Positions 1 to 13,499 of a DNA stretch of 64,000 nt are shown here, one piece after another. The first letter of the stretch is position 1. Every line of letters begins with the position of its first letter. Origin of the DNA: Ascoidea rubescens DSM 1968 (Eukaryota; Ascomycota; Saccharomycetes; Ascoideales; Ascoideaceae); contig NW_017962916.1 in the NCBI RefSeq assembly GCF_001661345.1, positions 443,369 to 507,368 on the forward strand, given 5' to 3'. A model generated the notes under the pieces. That model had not been told where the DNA came from. It searched no databases and was given only the letters and a program-made list of their open reading frames with translations. The position numbers and the translations under genes were made by a program.

Positions 1-1266
1 ATCAATAAATGACATGTTCGCAGTGATTAAAGTGAATTTTACTGAAAAATGATTTCGAAGCAGCAAATATTCTGTTAACTAAACTCAATTTCGACTGGTG
101 TGGTTTGTTTGCCATTACAGCAGAGATTGGCGAAAGCCGATGGGACTACAAGCCCACCGAAGGATTTACATTAATGGCTGACGTGAGGACCTCAACGCTT
201 AAATGATAGTGCATCAAAATCAGATTCACTTGAAATGAGCCTGATTAATGATGATACCTTTGATTGAAATGTTTTTGCGTTATCTGGATCGACCCATGCT
301 GCAATCAGTGTTCAAATTTTCAGTGATCAAGAATAACACAATCATATCCATGTATGGTGTGAATCGGAACAGTAAGTGTAAATCAGTAGTAACTGCTAAT
401 TTTGGTTGGATAAAGTTTGCTCTTGTCAATCTTAAAGGAGACTCGCCAAGAAATTGCATTGCATTTGTCAATTTGGCGACTAATGGCTAGAATGCTAACA
501 GTGACGAAACAAACAAAGAATTCAAAGAAGTCGTCGGACGATTCCTGATTGAGGGACATTCAAATAAACTTTGAGTCTTAAAAGCAGATAAAATGCACAT
601 CGATTATGTTCCGAACAGTCAATATGATCCGGTTCCGCCTCACAAAATGGAACGTAGGTCTATTGTTTTCCAATGAGATGAATCACTTCGGGAAAAGACA
701 TTACCCAGCTGGTGATATCAAAACGCATCAAAAAAAGATGACATGCTTTCTGTGGATCGAATCAGCGGAAAACTTTCACACTTTCCCAGGTCACGGAGAG
801 TAGTTATTGTGGAGTAGATCTCAGCTGAAATTGCTGTCCTGAATAGTGGTTTTTTATGTGTTAGTCATTACCGAACATAAATCTTTTCTTATTGTCGCTC
901 AAATTCTCACATTCAATGAAGTGGCAGGTGATTTGGCAATTAAGTGGCAAATGAATTTTGAACGATTTTTTCGCTTAAAAGGGATATCAATATGTTTCTT
1001 AAGACCAAAAAACAAGTTGATTACAAAGGTGTTTCAAAGTATCAGAAATGAAGATTGTTACATCATCTCTCAAGTCACCGAATGTCCTTCATGCATTCCA
1101 ACCGAATTAGATATGAATTCAAGAATATCCTTTAAAAAATGAAAGAAACAATTAATGCATTGCTATTACGTTCCCAATCACTGTTGATACTACGCATTAA
1201 GACTTTCGATTTGTTTGCACATCTCAATTCTAATGACGAAGCGTTATAAATATCCAATAAAAATGA
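1..1266. other. No recognised feature (unassigned AT-rich DNA)
   Basis: Short open stretches on the + strand (248-490, 606-803, 846-1142) do not resemble any family I can name. Because the next kilobases hold a + strand copia integrase and RT relic, this stretch may be its eroded gag and protease part, but I see no motif that shows it. Confidence 0.3.
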
Positions 1267-2950
1267 TTGGACACAAACAGGAATGTTAGTGTCGATGCAC
1301 CGTTAGGTGTTCATAAGGCTGCTCTTAATGCCAACGTCAACGAAACGATTAATAGAAAAGACATGAGCAAAACAGCTTGCAGTGCTTATTCAACAGGCGA
1401 AGCTCCATTTAATTTCCACATAAGCCGAGTCAGAGCTGACATAAAGGGTTCGTACCGAGCAATATGTCTACTTCGACTATCGAAATGAAATGATTCGATA
1501 TCAGTTGAGAACATTGACGTGCCAAGCCGTCTTTCCCATTTTCCTATTGTGTCATCCAACCTGCTATTGTTCTTCTTTTGACTGTCAGTTCTAGAACTCA
1601 ACCGGCCACGCTATTAGTAACGAAATCGATTTTCAAAGAAGTGAGCGGTGATCCAACAATTCTACTATGACTTCGATGAGAACATCAGATGAAACATCAG
1701 ATTGGAGTACTGATACTACGTTGGAGGAAAACTGCAACGTCCTGGCCGGTGATCCCGTAGATACCAACAGTGATCAATATTGTGCTTCGAGAGAAGCTGT
1801 CTGACATTGGAAACAGAAACCCATGATGAGACTCAGACCAACTATATGAACCAGCAATCAATCAAGGGCACATTCAGTGAGCCGGAACAGATATAACTTC
1901 AACAGAAGCATTTGAGCGGAAATGAGAATGCTGAGAACTTGAATCGTCTTACGTCATGACTAACTGTTGAGATCGTTGCAATCAAGCAACGGAATTGGGC
2001 ACGGTCGCCACAAATTAAATTGTATGAGATTTCAAAAAATCAATTGTTTCACTTGGTAGTGACGAAGGGCATCTATGGGTAAGATGCAGCAAATGGTCAT
2101 CTGCTTAGTCAAACAAAATGAAGTGAATAGAGGAACATGATGTTTACTCGTCACTTCCGCGAACATCAGGTTAGCACCAAAGATTGAGCAGACAATCAGT
2201 AGGGAATGTTGAAGATGCATCCAATGTCTTTGAACTGTCTAAGGCAAAATTCGTTACAATAGCGATAGTTGCGACAACATGGCCAAATCAGAGTGACAGA
2301 TAAGTATCAATGATGTATTAGAATAAGTAAAAATTATTGCTTTCATTAGCCACCAACAGCAGCTGGCATTACTTGGCATTTGTATGGCAAGACAGCATTC
2401 TTGAATTCACATAATGAATATACGGTGTATCTCCAACCCCCAGGTGGAATATCTACAAGCAGAACGACGGTTGGATTTTACCCAATTGGCCGTAAGGTTT
2501 GAAGCAAGCCTCACACTTTTGGCCAAACACAAGGAGCAGCGATCGAAAACAAAGAAATAGCTGCACCCGAAGTATGTAACATCCAAGAGTTTCCGCAACG
2601 CAAGTCGTTTAACATTAATTTTTGTTCATCATATTATATTTGTGCAGGAGCAACAGATGATATTAATAAGCTGAAAGATTACTCATAGAAAACTTTGCAA
2701 TGAATGAAATCGGCTTCTCCTCATTGCTTGCTGCAATTCATACCTTGCAGCCAACTGATTGGTACGCTGCTTCGTTAATCGATTTCATCACTGCAACTCA
2801 ATCTGATTTCTAAGTAAAAACATTAATAGATTCAACAACAGCTTACCGAATCTTTCTCAAAGATGATTAATTAGGATTGAACATTGTAATCACCTTAGTA
2901 TATAATCAGCAGTTGCCGCCACACTACTATGAATGGTAATACTCTATGAG
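1267..2950 (+). mobile_element. Ty1/copia relic I: integrase start, linker and RT pieces
   Basis: This is a broken copia pol relic read on the + strand. Around 1,350-1,460 the translation has a Cys followed by G-E-A-P-F and R-A-D-I-K-G, like the end of the pre-integrase Cys motif and the start of the integrase core (C-x2-C-x-G-K ... H-x-D-x-x-G-P). At 2,030-2,220 lies a segment that is recognisably the inverted counterpart of 5,430-5,640 (integrase-RT linker region). At 2,416-2,451 the translation reads E-Y-T-V-Y-L-Q-P-P-G-G-I and at about 2,496-2,522 G-L-K-Q-A-S-H-F-W, both classic copia RT signatures (E-x-Y-M-x-Q-P-P-G-F and Y-G-L-K-Q-A-P-R). No LTR was recognised. It is heavily broken, with many lesions. 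Family assignment is fairly sure, limits are not. Confidence 0.55.
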
Positions 2951-3173
2951 CGACGATTTTTTATTTGTTGCATCACTTCTCAGCAGCATTTGGCTTCTCC
3001 ATCATTCGATCATCTATCTGGAGCAATCTTACTGTTGTTCCATCTTTGTCGACCAAGGACTTGACCAATCATCGCTATAATATAAATCGCTAATAGTATC
3101 ACAATGATTTTTGACTTGCCGTGAAGCCACAGTCGGTACCGACAGAAAATTATTTTCTACAACATCTCACCTT

Positions 3174-6100
3174 CTAACTGAAATTAGTGACACTGATTGA
3201 GGAACTGATAACATCACCAGCGGAAGTAAAGGCGGAGATCTTGATGGTGCCAAATGTTATCCTGAGGACTAGGTCTTCATTTAACCAATAAGGTGTTGCG
3301 TTTGCAACTGCTGACGCTGAGCGTGTTTCGTGAACTGAAACAGTGATAAAGCGATTATTCTGTCGTAGCAGAATGCATGGACCAAAAAGCACCAGTGGAG
3401 TTCCTAATCAAGGTGGTGATAATGATTCAACCTTGATGGGTTCCTATGACCTTTGTATCTTTATGGGATCCAATCGCAACGATATTAAGTATCGCTTAAG
3501 CGCAAGGCGTATTTCCAATAACCGAATATGAGTCAACCATCCTACTACGAAAGGCAATGGCGCACGCAGTCATTGCATGCTATTTTTTGTAACGACATCT
3601 TGATCTGTTGCTGCGGGACATCAATATTTTGAAGTAATTTGGTCAAATTACTATTTACATTACACATTTTGAAGAAGTGACAAAACAGCAAATCTAATAT
3701 TGTTCAAAGCTCTCGCAATTCAGTTACTTCTCACTTTCATTCCAGTTAACAAGTTTAGAAAACGAGCGATTTTTACAACTTCTCTATCTCGAAATGCAAC
3801 GAATTGAAGTATTTATCCAGATTCAACTGCTATTGGATTCAATGAATTATTTGATTCATTTTCCAGTAATGCAGTTGTTTTAAGTACGCTTCACTTGTTT
3901 GTTCATAACTTAATTGAACTTTAACATTCATAGTATATCTTCATCTTGTGGAAGAACATCTGCCTTCACTGTTCATCATTGGTTACATGTTAAAGGAATG
4001 GAACAGAGAATTTTTTTGATCTGATGAAAGACTATGGGCTGCTGTATCGATGCTTCATGAACATTATTTGCTCTTGCAGTTGAAGATATTTTTTCGTAAA
4101 CATGTAGATGAGCTATCTCTTTAAACTTTATTTTTCAATTGCGATATAGAGCCAACTATACATATCTACTAGTGGAAGTAATTGTCATAATTTTGAAAGT
4201 GGAACACTCAAAATGAGTCATTTGAAACACAATACCGAATATGTACCTATTCAAATACTTTAGTCAATTATTTTCTAAACGATATTACAATGTAAAGTCA
4301 CAGTCTTCAAAAGTCTTTGTTTCTTTCTAGACGAGAAGTGTGTGCTCCTACCTAAGATTTTGAAGAGGCAGTTTTGACTTTCCGCGATAACTCAAATTCA
4401 TGCTCAGTCGCTGCCAATATCATTCGCTTGCTGGAATGATGCTTAGGCGAAATAATATTTTGTTCATACAGCTTCTGTTTTGACAAAAAACTGAAAGCAG
4501 TACGATCAAAATACATTTTTTGATGATACTGGTAAATGGACCACTCGTCGGTTTGTCAAAAACATTTAGCAATCTAAGCAATCTACTTAGATGATGGATT
4601 GATTGACAAACTAGGTTATTGCGTAGAGGTGATACTGCAATCGAAATATCATATCATAGAGTATTCGTCTTGAATGGTAATGCACCGACCAATATTCAAA
4701 AATGGTAGTCAGCATCAAAATCATAGATGGCTCATTCAACATCAGTGGGAACGGCTTACTCAAAGTGCTTTGAGTTCTTTTAATCATTGCAGTTGCAAGT
4801 TCGATTCCTGCCTATTAATGAGGGTCTAATCAGGAAATGCTGTAGACTTCTTTTTGCTGCTGTATATTTATTGGAGGAAGGACTTTTGAAAGTCCCTTAT
4901 CTTTCATTGGAATCTTCTTCAGAAGTTATCCGTTTGCATTATGAATATCATCATGTACTTTCCGGCAATAGTATTATTATCAAATCTAATTGATTTTGAA
5001 TGACTTGAACTGCGGAAACAGATGGATGTAACAATCTTCCAGTGAAGTTATTTCTGCTGATTGGTGACCCCTTTTTGTATTTGGCCAAATGAGTGGGGCT
5101 TGCTTTACACTTTAGAGTCCATTTTTCAAGTTCCAACCATTGTGTGGGATGACGATTCTCACGCAAGTAGATGAAGAGCAGCAGGAGAGCAATTTCGTCC
5201 CATCAACAAAGCTGTCGTTGCAGCTAATTCTCAGATAACGTAATTGTTGATGGCGGCAAATGAGAGGACTAGTCGAAAGGAGTTATATATTCTAGCAGAA
5301 GCAAAACCATATTACCGTAGTATGTCCAAGTAGTGGAACATATGTTCGTTGCGACCACTAAGGCTTTAAATAGCTCAGAAGCGGCTGTCTCAATTCTAAC
5401 CTTGCATACAGACTCTCTGGTGAATTCTGTTGACCTTAACTGGTGATGCTGGGCTTGATGAAGATAGATTTTCTTTTTCAATTCACTTCATTTTGTTTGA
5501 CGTTGCAGATATCCATTTCGATATTAATACCAATGGATGGGCTTCGTCACTATCAAATGAATCAATTGATTTTGAAATCTCTTGCAATAAATTCAGCTTC
5601 CCCTGTGCTCAATTCTGTTGATTGATTTTAATTGTTTCAACAATTGTTCAACCTATCAAGGGATTCAATCGATGATTACTCTCATTACCAGACAGAATGC
5701 TTCTCTATGATATATCTTTTTGGTTTAGGAGAAGCGTCCATGACAGATTGGTTGTTCTTATGGTTTCTGTTAGACGCATCAAGCATTTTTTTCAAAACCA
5801 GATAGCTTGTGAGGATGCTTGCACTTTCTCAATGATGATTCCACTACCTAACTATTAACAAGGACATTGCAGATTCTATGAACAATACACACTCACCATT
5901 CGAATGTGACTTGTCTTCTGATGGACCATTAGAAGCAAAACTAGTATCTTTGGTCAATTGTTCAATGATGTCAATTCCGTCTTCTTCGCAGATATTGCAG
6001 TGGGATGAGTTCCTCAATTGACGTTCAAACGAAGAACGACAGGTGGTAGGAAAACCATCTTCATTATTCAGTAAGCAAATTGAACCACGAATATGACAAT

Positions 6101-6350
6101 TGCAAATCAGTTATCTGTTCAGATAATTAGAGTTGATTCTTTGTTCGGAATGGCGTTCATTTTAAAGTCTTGTCTGAGTTTCTCTTTGAATTAAATGCGG
6201 TTTTGGTTGATGATTTAATTGCAAAAAGCCTATTGCTGATGCGTCCCTTTTCATTCTGTTTTCTGTCAATATGATTCAGCGCAGACGTTGGGACAGCAAA
6301 TGCAGCAACCACTTTGGCATTTCTTTTGGTATGTGAAAGGATTTCCAATG
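3174..6350 (-). mobile_element. Ty1/copia relic H: RNase H, RT, linker, possible integrase end
   Basis: This - strand copia relic converges with relic I. Parts in element order are: a possible integrase C-terminal piece (6,157-6,348), a linker (about 5,420-5,640) matching the inverted copy at 2,030-2,220, RT (4,780-5,170), and RNase H (3,174-3,530). The RT part has a DNA stretch near 5,070-5,110 that matches the G-L-K-Q-A-S region of relic I at 2,496-2,530. The RNase H part reads Q-N-N-R-F-I-T-V-S-V-H-E-T-R-S-A-S, which lines up with the copia pattern N-x-P-I-S-W-S-S-K-K-Q-x-S-V-A followed by an acidic-Tyr site. It is old and broken in many places. The 5' part may reach to about 9.27 kb, but this is not shown. 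Confidence 0.5.
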
Positions 6351-9270
6351 CTGACTCATAAACATAATTCAGTGGTGATTAGCTGTGCAAGACAGACGCA
6401 TGTTGGGTCGCACAGTAGCATTAATTAAATGGAACTCTATAGTCGATGAATTGTAGGAGCATTTTTGTGATGATTTGATATCCTAGAATCTTCAGTCTCT
6501 TTCCCTTTTGAAAAATCAATATGGATCACCGATTTCAAGAATGAGACCACTTTCCCCGCTAGTATTCTCAGAAATACGTGTAATCAATTCTTTATCTGAT
6601 TTGACTAAGCATGGTGACATGTGTGCTAACCTCAGTGACCATCCAAATACGAATGATGGCGCAATCATTGGTTCAGTTGTTCTTGAAATCTGGCTAGGAA
6701 TTTGAGCAACAATAAAATATATCCGTGTCCCGAATCACCTAATTATCAAGTTCCATTAGTTAGGCACAGCATATCTGCCGAGACTATCTCCACTATAATT
6801 CATTTTTGTGATTGGAGAGATTTTAGAAGACTCGTCTCTTTCAGCACCGCTAATGAGGATTCATACTCCTGTAATGCAATCTCAATATTTATACACGTGT
6901 GCCTTGGATTTGATTGAAAGATCATCAACCGCGGCTCCAAAGAATGCAAGCCAAAAACCATTCAGAGATGAGGACAAACTTCGTTTGCCCTTCATTTGCA
7001 CTTAAGAGCTGAAATTTATTGAATTTGTCACACACATCAATCATCACACTATTTATGTCAGCGACAGTTAGTTGTGTTCAGTGTGACATTTCGCCATCTT
7101 TTGCTAGTTCGTCGTCAACAACAACGGTTGTTGGTCAGCTTCAACTGAGATCGAAATCCAACATGTTTAATCAACCACCATCATCAGTTCCTTCCGTTGT
7201 AGACATATCATCAGCCGGTGCATCCACACTGTTCACCTCATGAGTTGCTGAGCATGTTCCACGACCTTATTGAGCAAGGCTGTGCCGCTCGATTAAAATA
7301 GCTTCCTGCGAATCTGATTCACTTCTTTTTTCATCAGCAAATTTCAAGCCATCAAGTCCGTCAAATAATTGTAATTTAACCTTGGATTGGAATCTTTCTA
7401 TTTTTCTGCAACTCCTGCTGAAGTTATTAAATGAAACACAGTTAACCCATTTGATGATAGTTAGTGCTTTTTCTGCTTTGTCCACGTAATTGGCAAGTTA
7501 ACGAATAATGATGAATCTCATTTTAATCGTTCATCTTTCGATTGACCAACACGTCTTTGAGAATGTCTGTAATTTGCACTGATCTTTTTGGCTCGGTAGT
7601 ATCGCAGGCGACCGTGAGCTAAACCATTTCGTCGAGCAAAATTGGCTGGAGCAGCATTGTGTATCTTTACAAAAGCAGTGTCAGTGCAACACTTTGAAAT
7701 TTTCCATAGCAAGTGGAATCCAATTTGGAATGCATCTGACTTCAATGTCATTCAATATTATAATCCATCAAATGATTTCGGTTATGAGAACCGGAACTTT
7801 GTCATCGTTTCCATGATTCCGAAATTGGTGAATCACATCTTTGAACAGATCATTTCCATTAGATGAACGTAATCACTGATTGGTTCCCATTGAAAGACAG
7901 CAGTGATTAACTCTTGAACAATAGCGACTACTCTACATGGGCCTTCGTTGTCATCAGTAGCAGCCATGAATCCGAAGAAGTTAACTTCATCGGAAGCAGC
8001 GTGATCGGAGTTATTCTTTCTGAACCATGCTGCGCAGATCGTCCATTCAAAACCGGTCCCAAACTATTCATTCTAGATTGATTCAATTGACTCAATGGAA
8101 TTTTTGGAGTCCCTGCGGGCATTGGTGAAATATGGACGACATTCATTTATTTTGAAAAGCAAACATCCCAACGCTGCTGAAGCATGATATGATATATTTC
8201 GGATTTCCTCCATAAGTAACTGAATAACATACCTTGATATATAGTTTATTGCTATCGTCTATCTAAAAGCATCACATTACAACTTAACGTCGCAAATCAA
8301 CTATTACCGTTGAGAAGAAGCAAAAATCTTCTGTGGGATGTATTTCACAATTATAAGCTTTCTCTGAAAGGCAATATTTGAGGAAAACATATAAAGTAAA
8401 AGATCCAGTGTAGCAATATCAATCTTTGAGCATGACAGATAGTATCGAATGATTATACTGCTTCAGGAGATCTTAACAATCGCAATTTTTTTCTATTAAC
8501 TGAAATCTGATTTCAGTCAAGTGTAATATCAAAATGACACTCAGCCAAGTACAAACACTTTCAGTGAGAAAAGATAAGGAAATAACAATAATGATAGGTA
8601 AAACTTTGAAAAGCAAACTAAATGTTTCGATCTTGAAACGTCGAAGTTGCACAAGTCGATGCTATTGTTAATTTGGAAATTGCAATCAATCCGCAAAACA
8701 GTTGGAGAGTAAAAGGATTGATGGTGAGTAAAATTTCCTTTCTGAAACTGCTAGTGTTGCAAAAAACTTGGCCGAGGATCGTCTGACTGATTGTACAGTT
8801 GAGTATATACATCAATGGAGTATTTGCATCCTCACACACAATGTGTGGCGGTGATGAAAGCAATGATGAAGCTGATAGCGTCAGTGAAGAATTGCAAGCC
8901 ACCTGCGCGGAAAGATTTCAGTACATAAAGATATGAAATTTCAACCGGTTACTATTCACCAGCAGTAAAAATGATGCTGACTCAAATCCGTTCAGATCGT
9001 AACCAATGTGTGATGAGCTTGCGCAACAATCATCAGAATCGCTTACCGGCGACAGTAAAGATATAATGAATGCTTGCCAATCCTCAACGAATTTGTATGA
9101 TGATAAAGAAGCAGGATGATTTGTATCAAAAGCAAAATATATTATTTGCACCTTCTTCTCAGTTAACTCAACAGCCTGACAACCATTGAGATCGATATGT
9201 CCTGCGGCAACAAAAATAAATTCAATTGATGAAATCGAATGATGCATATTAGAGTGCCTCAGAAGCATCA
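6351..9270. other. Unassigned; possible upstream (gag) part of relic H
   Basis: The longest open stretches are on the - strand, at 8,618-8,902 and 8,918-9,271 (117 codons). The latter has Asp/Ser-rich text and a W-Q-A-F-I segment, somewhat like the copia gag region of the same strand, but no diagnostic motif. On the + strand, 7,019-7,243 is Ser/Val-rich and unrecognised. I see no LTR and no gene. Confidence 0.3.
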
Positions 9271-9779
9271 AATGTCTCCAAAATTGTTTAAAAACAATGC
9301 GGATACAAAATAATGTTGACTCCGATAGATCTCAATTGGCAGGACGAGACAGGATCAAGACAATCATTTGAAGCACTTGGGCACAACGACTTCGATGTTG
9401 CTGCTTCAGTTATTTAATATGATGAACAAATGTTTATAATTGTGGTTTCCACTACTAAGACTTTGAATATCTCAAGATTCAACCCCAACTCCGGTGGTTC
9501 ATATTCACCAATCAATCATATTGGTTATGGCGCTCCACCTGCAGGAAGATCGACATTATAAAAAAAAGGATAGGAACCTTAAAAAGGATTGTATTCGTTG
9601 AAGCGAGCCGTTCCAATTTAGTTGAATTCAATAACAAATGAACTTAACACTAGCAATAACTGGAATTAAAACTAGTCAGATCTTTGTTTGTCCTGTGGCC
9701 CGGTTTGAATAAGCTCCGTATATGTAGTTCAAATTGACACTGCTGGATCTTAAAAGGATGATACTGATTAACCGAAGAG

Positions 9780-10690
9780 ATCATCTATCGTCGACATTGC
9801 TATGATGTATCTGATATGTCTAAAGGTTTCGTTGAAATTCTTATTCAGCAGCCAAATAATGCATCCATGATTTATTTGATGAAGTTTATCGACAATTTTA
9901 CTTGATTTTCACTAAAGGAAATCAACAGGAAATGAATTATTAGTCCAACATCTTGAAAGTCACAAAAAAACAACAACCTTCAATGAATGTGCTCATTCAA
10001 GTTATTGGGGATCTGCGGGTATATTATTATTTATAGCCAGTACTTTCCGATGAACTACTTTTCTTGCCAGTTTTCTTCCAGCAGTACTCCAGTTCGTCCA
10101 TCAATTCCACATTAGTCTCGTCGTTTCAGACCGCCAATATATGTTTACTAAAACGGGGCATGTCCCTTTTTTAAAGTAGAAATATTTTGAAGCTATATCT
10201 TACTGATCTCAGTGTTGTTGACAAAGCACAATATGCCATTTCGAAAGATCATTTTCTGCATCCATATCAGTGTGTGACAGATACTTGTGGCAGTGATTGG
10301 GCAACTGATGAAACTCCAAAAAATGGTCAAAGTTCTATTTTCAAAAGGCAGAATTGTAGTATCTTCCTCATGGTCTAGGTAACGAAAATCAGGTGTTGCA
10401 ATATCATCCATAGAAATTGAATACCGTTCCGTACTGATGGTATATAAGGAGCATTAAATGTTGAAATATCATTCAATGAGATGACAACTCCAATCGTCTT
10501 TACTAAACTATATGTAGATAATCATTGGTGGTTCACTGTTACGCTTATCCTGATACTCATATTCGATTTAAGAACAAACAAATATGTTATCGTTCTATTG
10601 GAGAACATATTTTGACTAAGCAAAATGACCTGAGCTACATTACCACAAAGCACCATCTTCCTGACGTTGCTTCCAAGTAAGACAAGCAAC
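9780..10690 (+). mobile_element. Ty1/copia relic J: RT piece and RNase H
   Basis: A + strand pol 3' end. Near 9,825-9,900 the translation has V-E-I-L-I-Q-Q-P, like the RT signature E-x-Y-M-x-Q-P. RNase H follows: G-S-D-W-A-T-D-E at about 10,288-10,312 (copia D-S-D-W-A-G-D), then S-G-V-A-I-S-S-I-E-I-E-Y-R-S (copia K-K-Q-x-x-V-A-x-S-S-x-E-A-E-Y), and a tail at about 10,545-10,680 with I-G-E-H-I-L-T-K and L-P-D-V-A-S-K, equal to the final R-T-K-H-I-E-I ... A-D-I-F-T-K region. This tail differs from that of the better-kept family to the right and belongs to the older AT-rich layer. It is broken in several places. No flanking LTR was found. Confidence 0.65.
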
Positions 10691-10939
10691 TACACTTATC
10701 ACTCTTGTTAAATTGTTAGAATGATTCGATTTTCTTCTCTCAAATCTATTCCACTATGCAGTCCGTGAAGAGGTGACACAAATATATCTACTTGCCTTCA
10801 AATCTTGCTCCTTAGAAGTTCTATATTTCTATAGTCCAGATGGCAAGTTGACCACAATTTGTGGTTTCTCACGTACTACGCTCAAGATATGAAGGGATGA
10901 TATAATTATCACATCTTCAACAATTATAGTCTTTAAGTT

Positions 10940-11910
10940 TTGACAATTTTAATGAAACTTATCCTATTAGTTACTGGCACATCAACTGGTTTAATTGAAG
11001 TTACATTAGTATTTTTAGGAATATTCCATTTCAACGTTGAAAAACTATTGATTGTCAGTAGAAGTTATTCTACTTTTACATTTGAACCTTGCCTAACTTC
11101 ACTTAATCATATGTCTCAAAGGTTCACTCAGACCGGAGAGATAGACATAGTCTTTTCATTGAATACCTCACTTTCCATTCTATGCTTTTCACAGTGTATG
11201 CATCTCTTCGATACTCCGTCATTAGCCACAATGGCAAGAAGCAAATCATCTTGGCATTTCAATCGTCCTTGATTGATCAGCGTGAGATTGGTGCTGAGTG
11301 GCCGTTGCTCAACATTTGGATTAACTTGAGAATCACAGATTTGTTTACACTAATGAGCTTCCGTTATTAAAATTCCTTGCTGCTGCTTCTGTCAAACCAG
11401 CTCGAAAGGAACTTGCTACTAGTTTATCCATTAGTTGAAGCTGCCTTCGAATCAAATCCAGTTAGGAATTATGATGAAGACCATGATGTTGAGATGAACC
11501 ATTTGATGAATCAAAAATCTGCGAATCTAAATAATTTACCAATTGATAATCCATTGATATAGTTATTAGAATCCATCAACTATTGAATTAAATGACAGAG
11601 TTCAAAAAAACGTTATTGTGCTTCCTACTCGTTCAACAGAATTTAGTTCAACTGCATCGAATGCTGTTATTCTGCAATTTGACAATAATGAGTTAGGAAA
11701 CGATTTTGGAAGAAATAGTTTAGCTCGCAAGGCAATCGATGCTACTGATGTAATTCAAACATTACCAAGGAATGCCCTCGTGGGAGAGCATAATGAATCA
11801 AGTGACGACGGACCGTTTTAAGTTCTTCAGAATCATTGTTACTGAGCGACGACGTCAAAGAAGCAACTATTTTGATAAACGTGCTCCAAAGTTTCAACCC
11901 TGGTTGGTTT
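10940..11910 (+). mobile_element. Ty1/copia relic M: integrase C-terminal half and linker
   Basis: At 11,182-11,370 the + strand translation has S-V-I-S-H-N-G-K-K-Q followed by a Leu-rich stretch with E-W-P and L-N-I-W-I-N-L-R. This follows the copia integrase pattern P-x-x-N-G-x-x-E-R-x-N-R ... F-W-A-E-A-V ... Y-x-x-N-R. Downstream, 11,377-11,562 and 11,618-11,821 are open and rich in Asn, Asp, Glu and Ser. They correspond in place to the integrase tail and the integrase-RT linker, which is long and acidic in other elements here. I did not recognise its gag, RT or LTRs. Old and broken. Confidence 0.45.
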
Positions 11911-13499
11911 AGTGATTACAGCAGAACTTGATATGACCAGTGGAACTTTGAAGTTACTTGGAATTTCAATCCATTTAGTGCTTTGATTGAATTTGAAATT
12001 GATAGCCAACAGCATTCCAAAATCAGATTAAGAGAAAGCCCATTTAATTTCAGATCATTCCCCTGTTCAAATCCATTGTGAATCAGTCACAACACCTCCT
12101 GTTGCAATCAATTTCCAGATATTAGCTGATGTCTAAAATGGAACCAAATTAATGAAAAGTGTCGTTGATGAAGATAATGGAAGGAAAAGAAGAGACGTTC
12201 GTGCTCCTTGCTTGACGCTATCGTATGTGATGCACATTCCAAGTCACCAAGACGAATCCTTAGTGTTATTCAAAAGCCGTAAATGCTAACAACGCTGTGT
12301 GCGCAAGGAACAACTCGTCAAATGTGATTGATGGTGTGGTTATTGCTGTTTCTGAAAAGATTAATATAATTTCATTCACAAGGGCAGAGAAAATGACAAT
12401 AGATATCGATCCTAACCATGAATGTCATCATCTACCACTTTCCATGGGCCGTTGGTTTTGATTTTCATTCAAGGTAACTTCTGATCGAACAATCAGCAGA
12501 TTTCAAGTAATGTTATGCTCCATCAAACAAAACGTTAAACATCTTTTTCTGTTTAGAAAATAAACCATCTGGATCACATTCAGACCTCAAACGAGCTGAG
12601 TAATAAAGAATAGTTCTTCATAATGATGGTGGAACGACTAATGGTGATATAGTCTAATGATCTTTAACGAAATTGGGACTAACAATACCATTTTTCATCT
12701 TGTCAAGATTAATCACAAGCAATTCAGTCGTCGATTGTGTCAATAGTGATACTTTAAAGTCCAGTTGATCTGCAAAGGGAATAGGTTTGTTTAATTATCA
12801 GACACCTAGCGTGAGCGCACATCCGGTTATATATTTCTGCGAACAAAACTCAACTATCCACAAGTTACTCGACCTCTTTTGCATTGGCAAAGCCGAAATA
12901 TTGATAATTCAAGAAAATAAGTCGAAGTAGGACTAACGCATTTAATGATTATTGACTTGACCTTTGAAAACAAAAATGGATCCATTCATTTAGCCGTTCA
13001 AAAATTTTGCAGAAATATATTGAAATATATATTAATTACGAATCTCTATAAGACAGGCTTTGCAAGATAACGAAATGCTACACCACCTGACCAATCTGCT
13101 GATGACTTGTTTGCCTTCAATCACATTGCTAGACTAAGATTCATTCGTAGAACGATTAAGAGTGGATTTCTTTGGTTTGATTCATTCAACACAACTTGAT
13201 ATGTTTCCCAAGCGAGCAAAACCAATTTTTTCAAAACAAGTTTGTCAATGTTGTGAGCCTCCAAGATGTGAAGTTTGGTCCCGGCGTATCTGCACCAGTC
13301 AGCCTCTGTGACGGACTGGGCCTCGTCCTTATTCGATACGAATAAGTGGGGATCTCTTTGCAAGATCTCCTTTCATCATATTTCGTTCTCTAATTGATTA
13401 TCACTGATTCGCTAAAGCAGGTTATGCGCCAACAGGTGATTAAGTTCTTGCATGATTGCGACAACCGGTTTGATGCAGCTAACAATACACCTTAGGGTT
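11911..13499. other. Unassigned; eroded DNA between relics M and K
   Basis: No motif was recognised. The only longer open stretch is on the - strand (13,121-13,363, 80 codons) and is not convincing as a known family. The region may contain the RT of relic M or the start of relic K. Confidence 0.3.
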
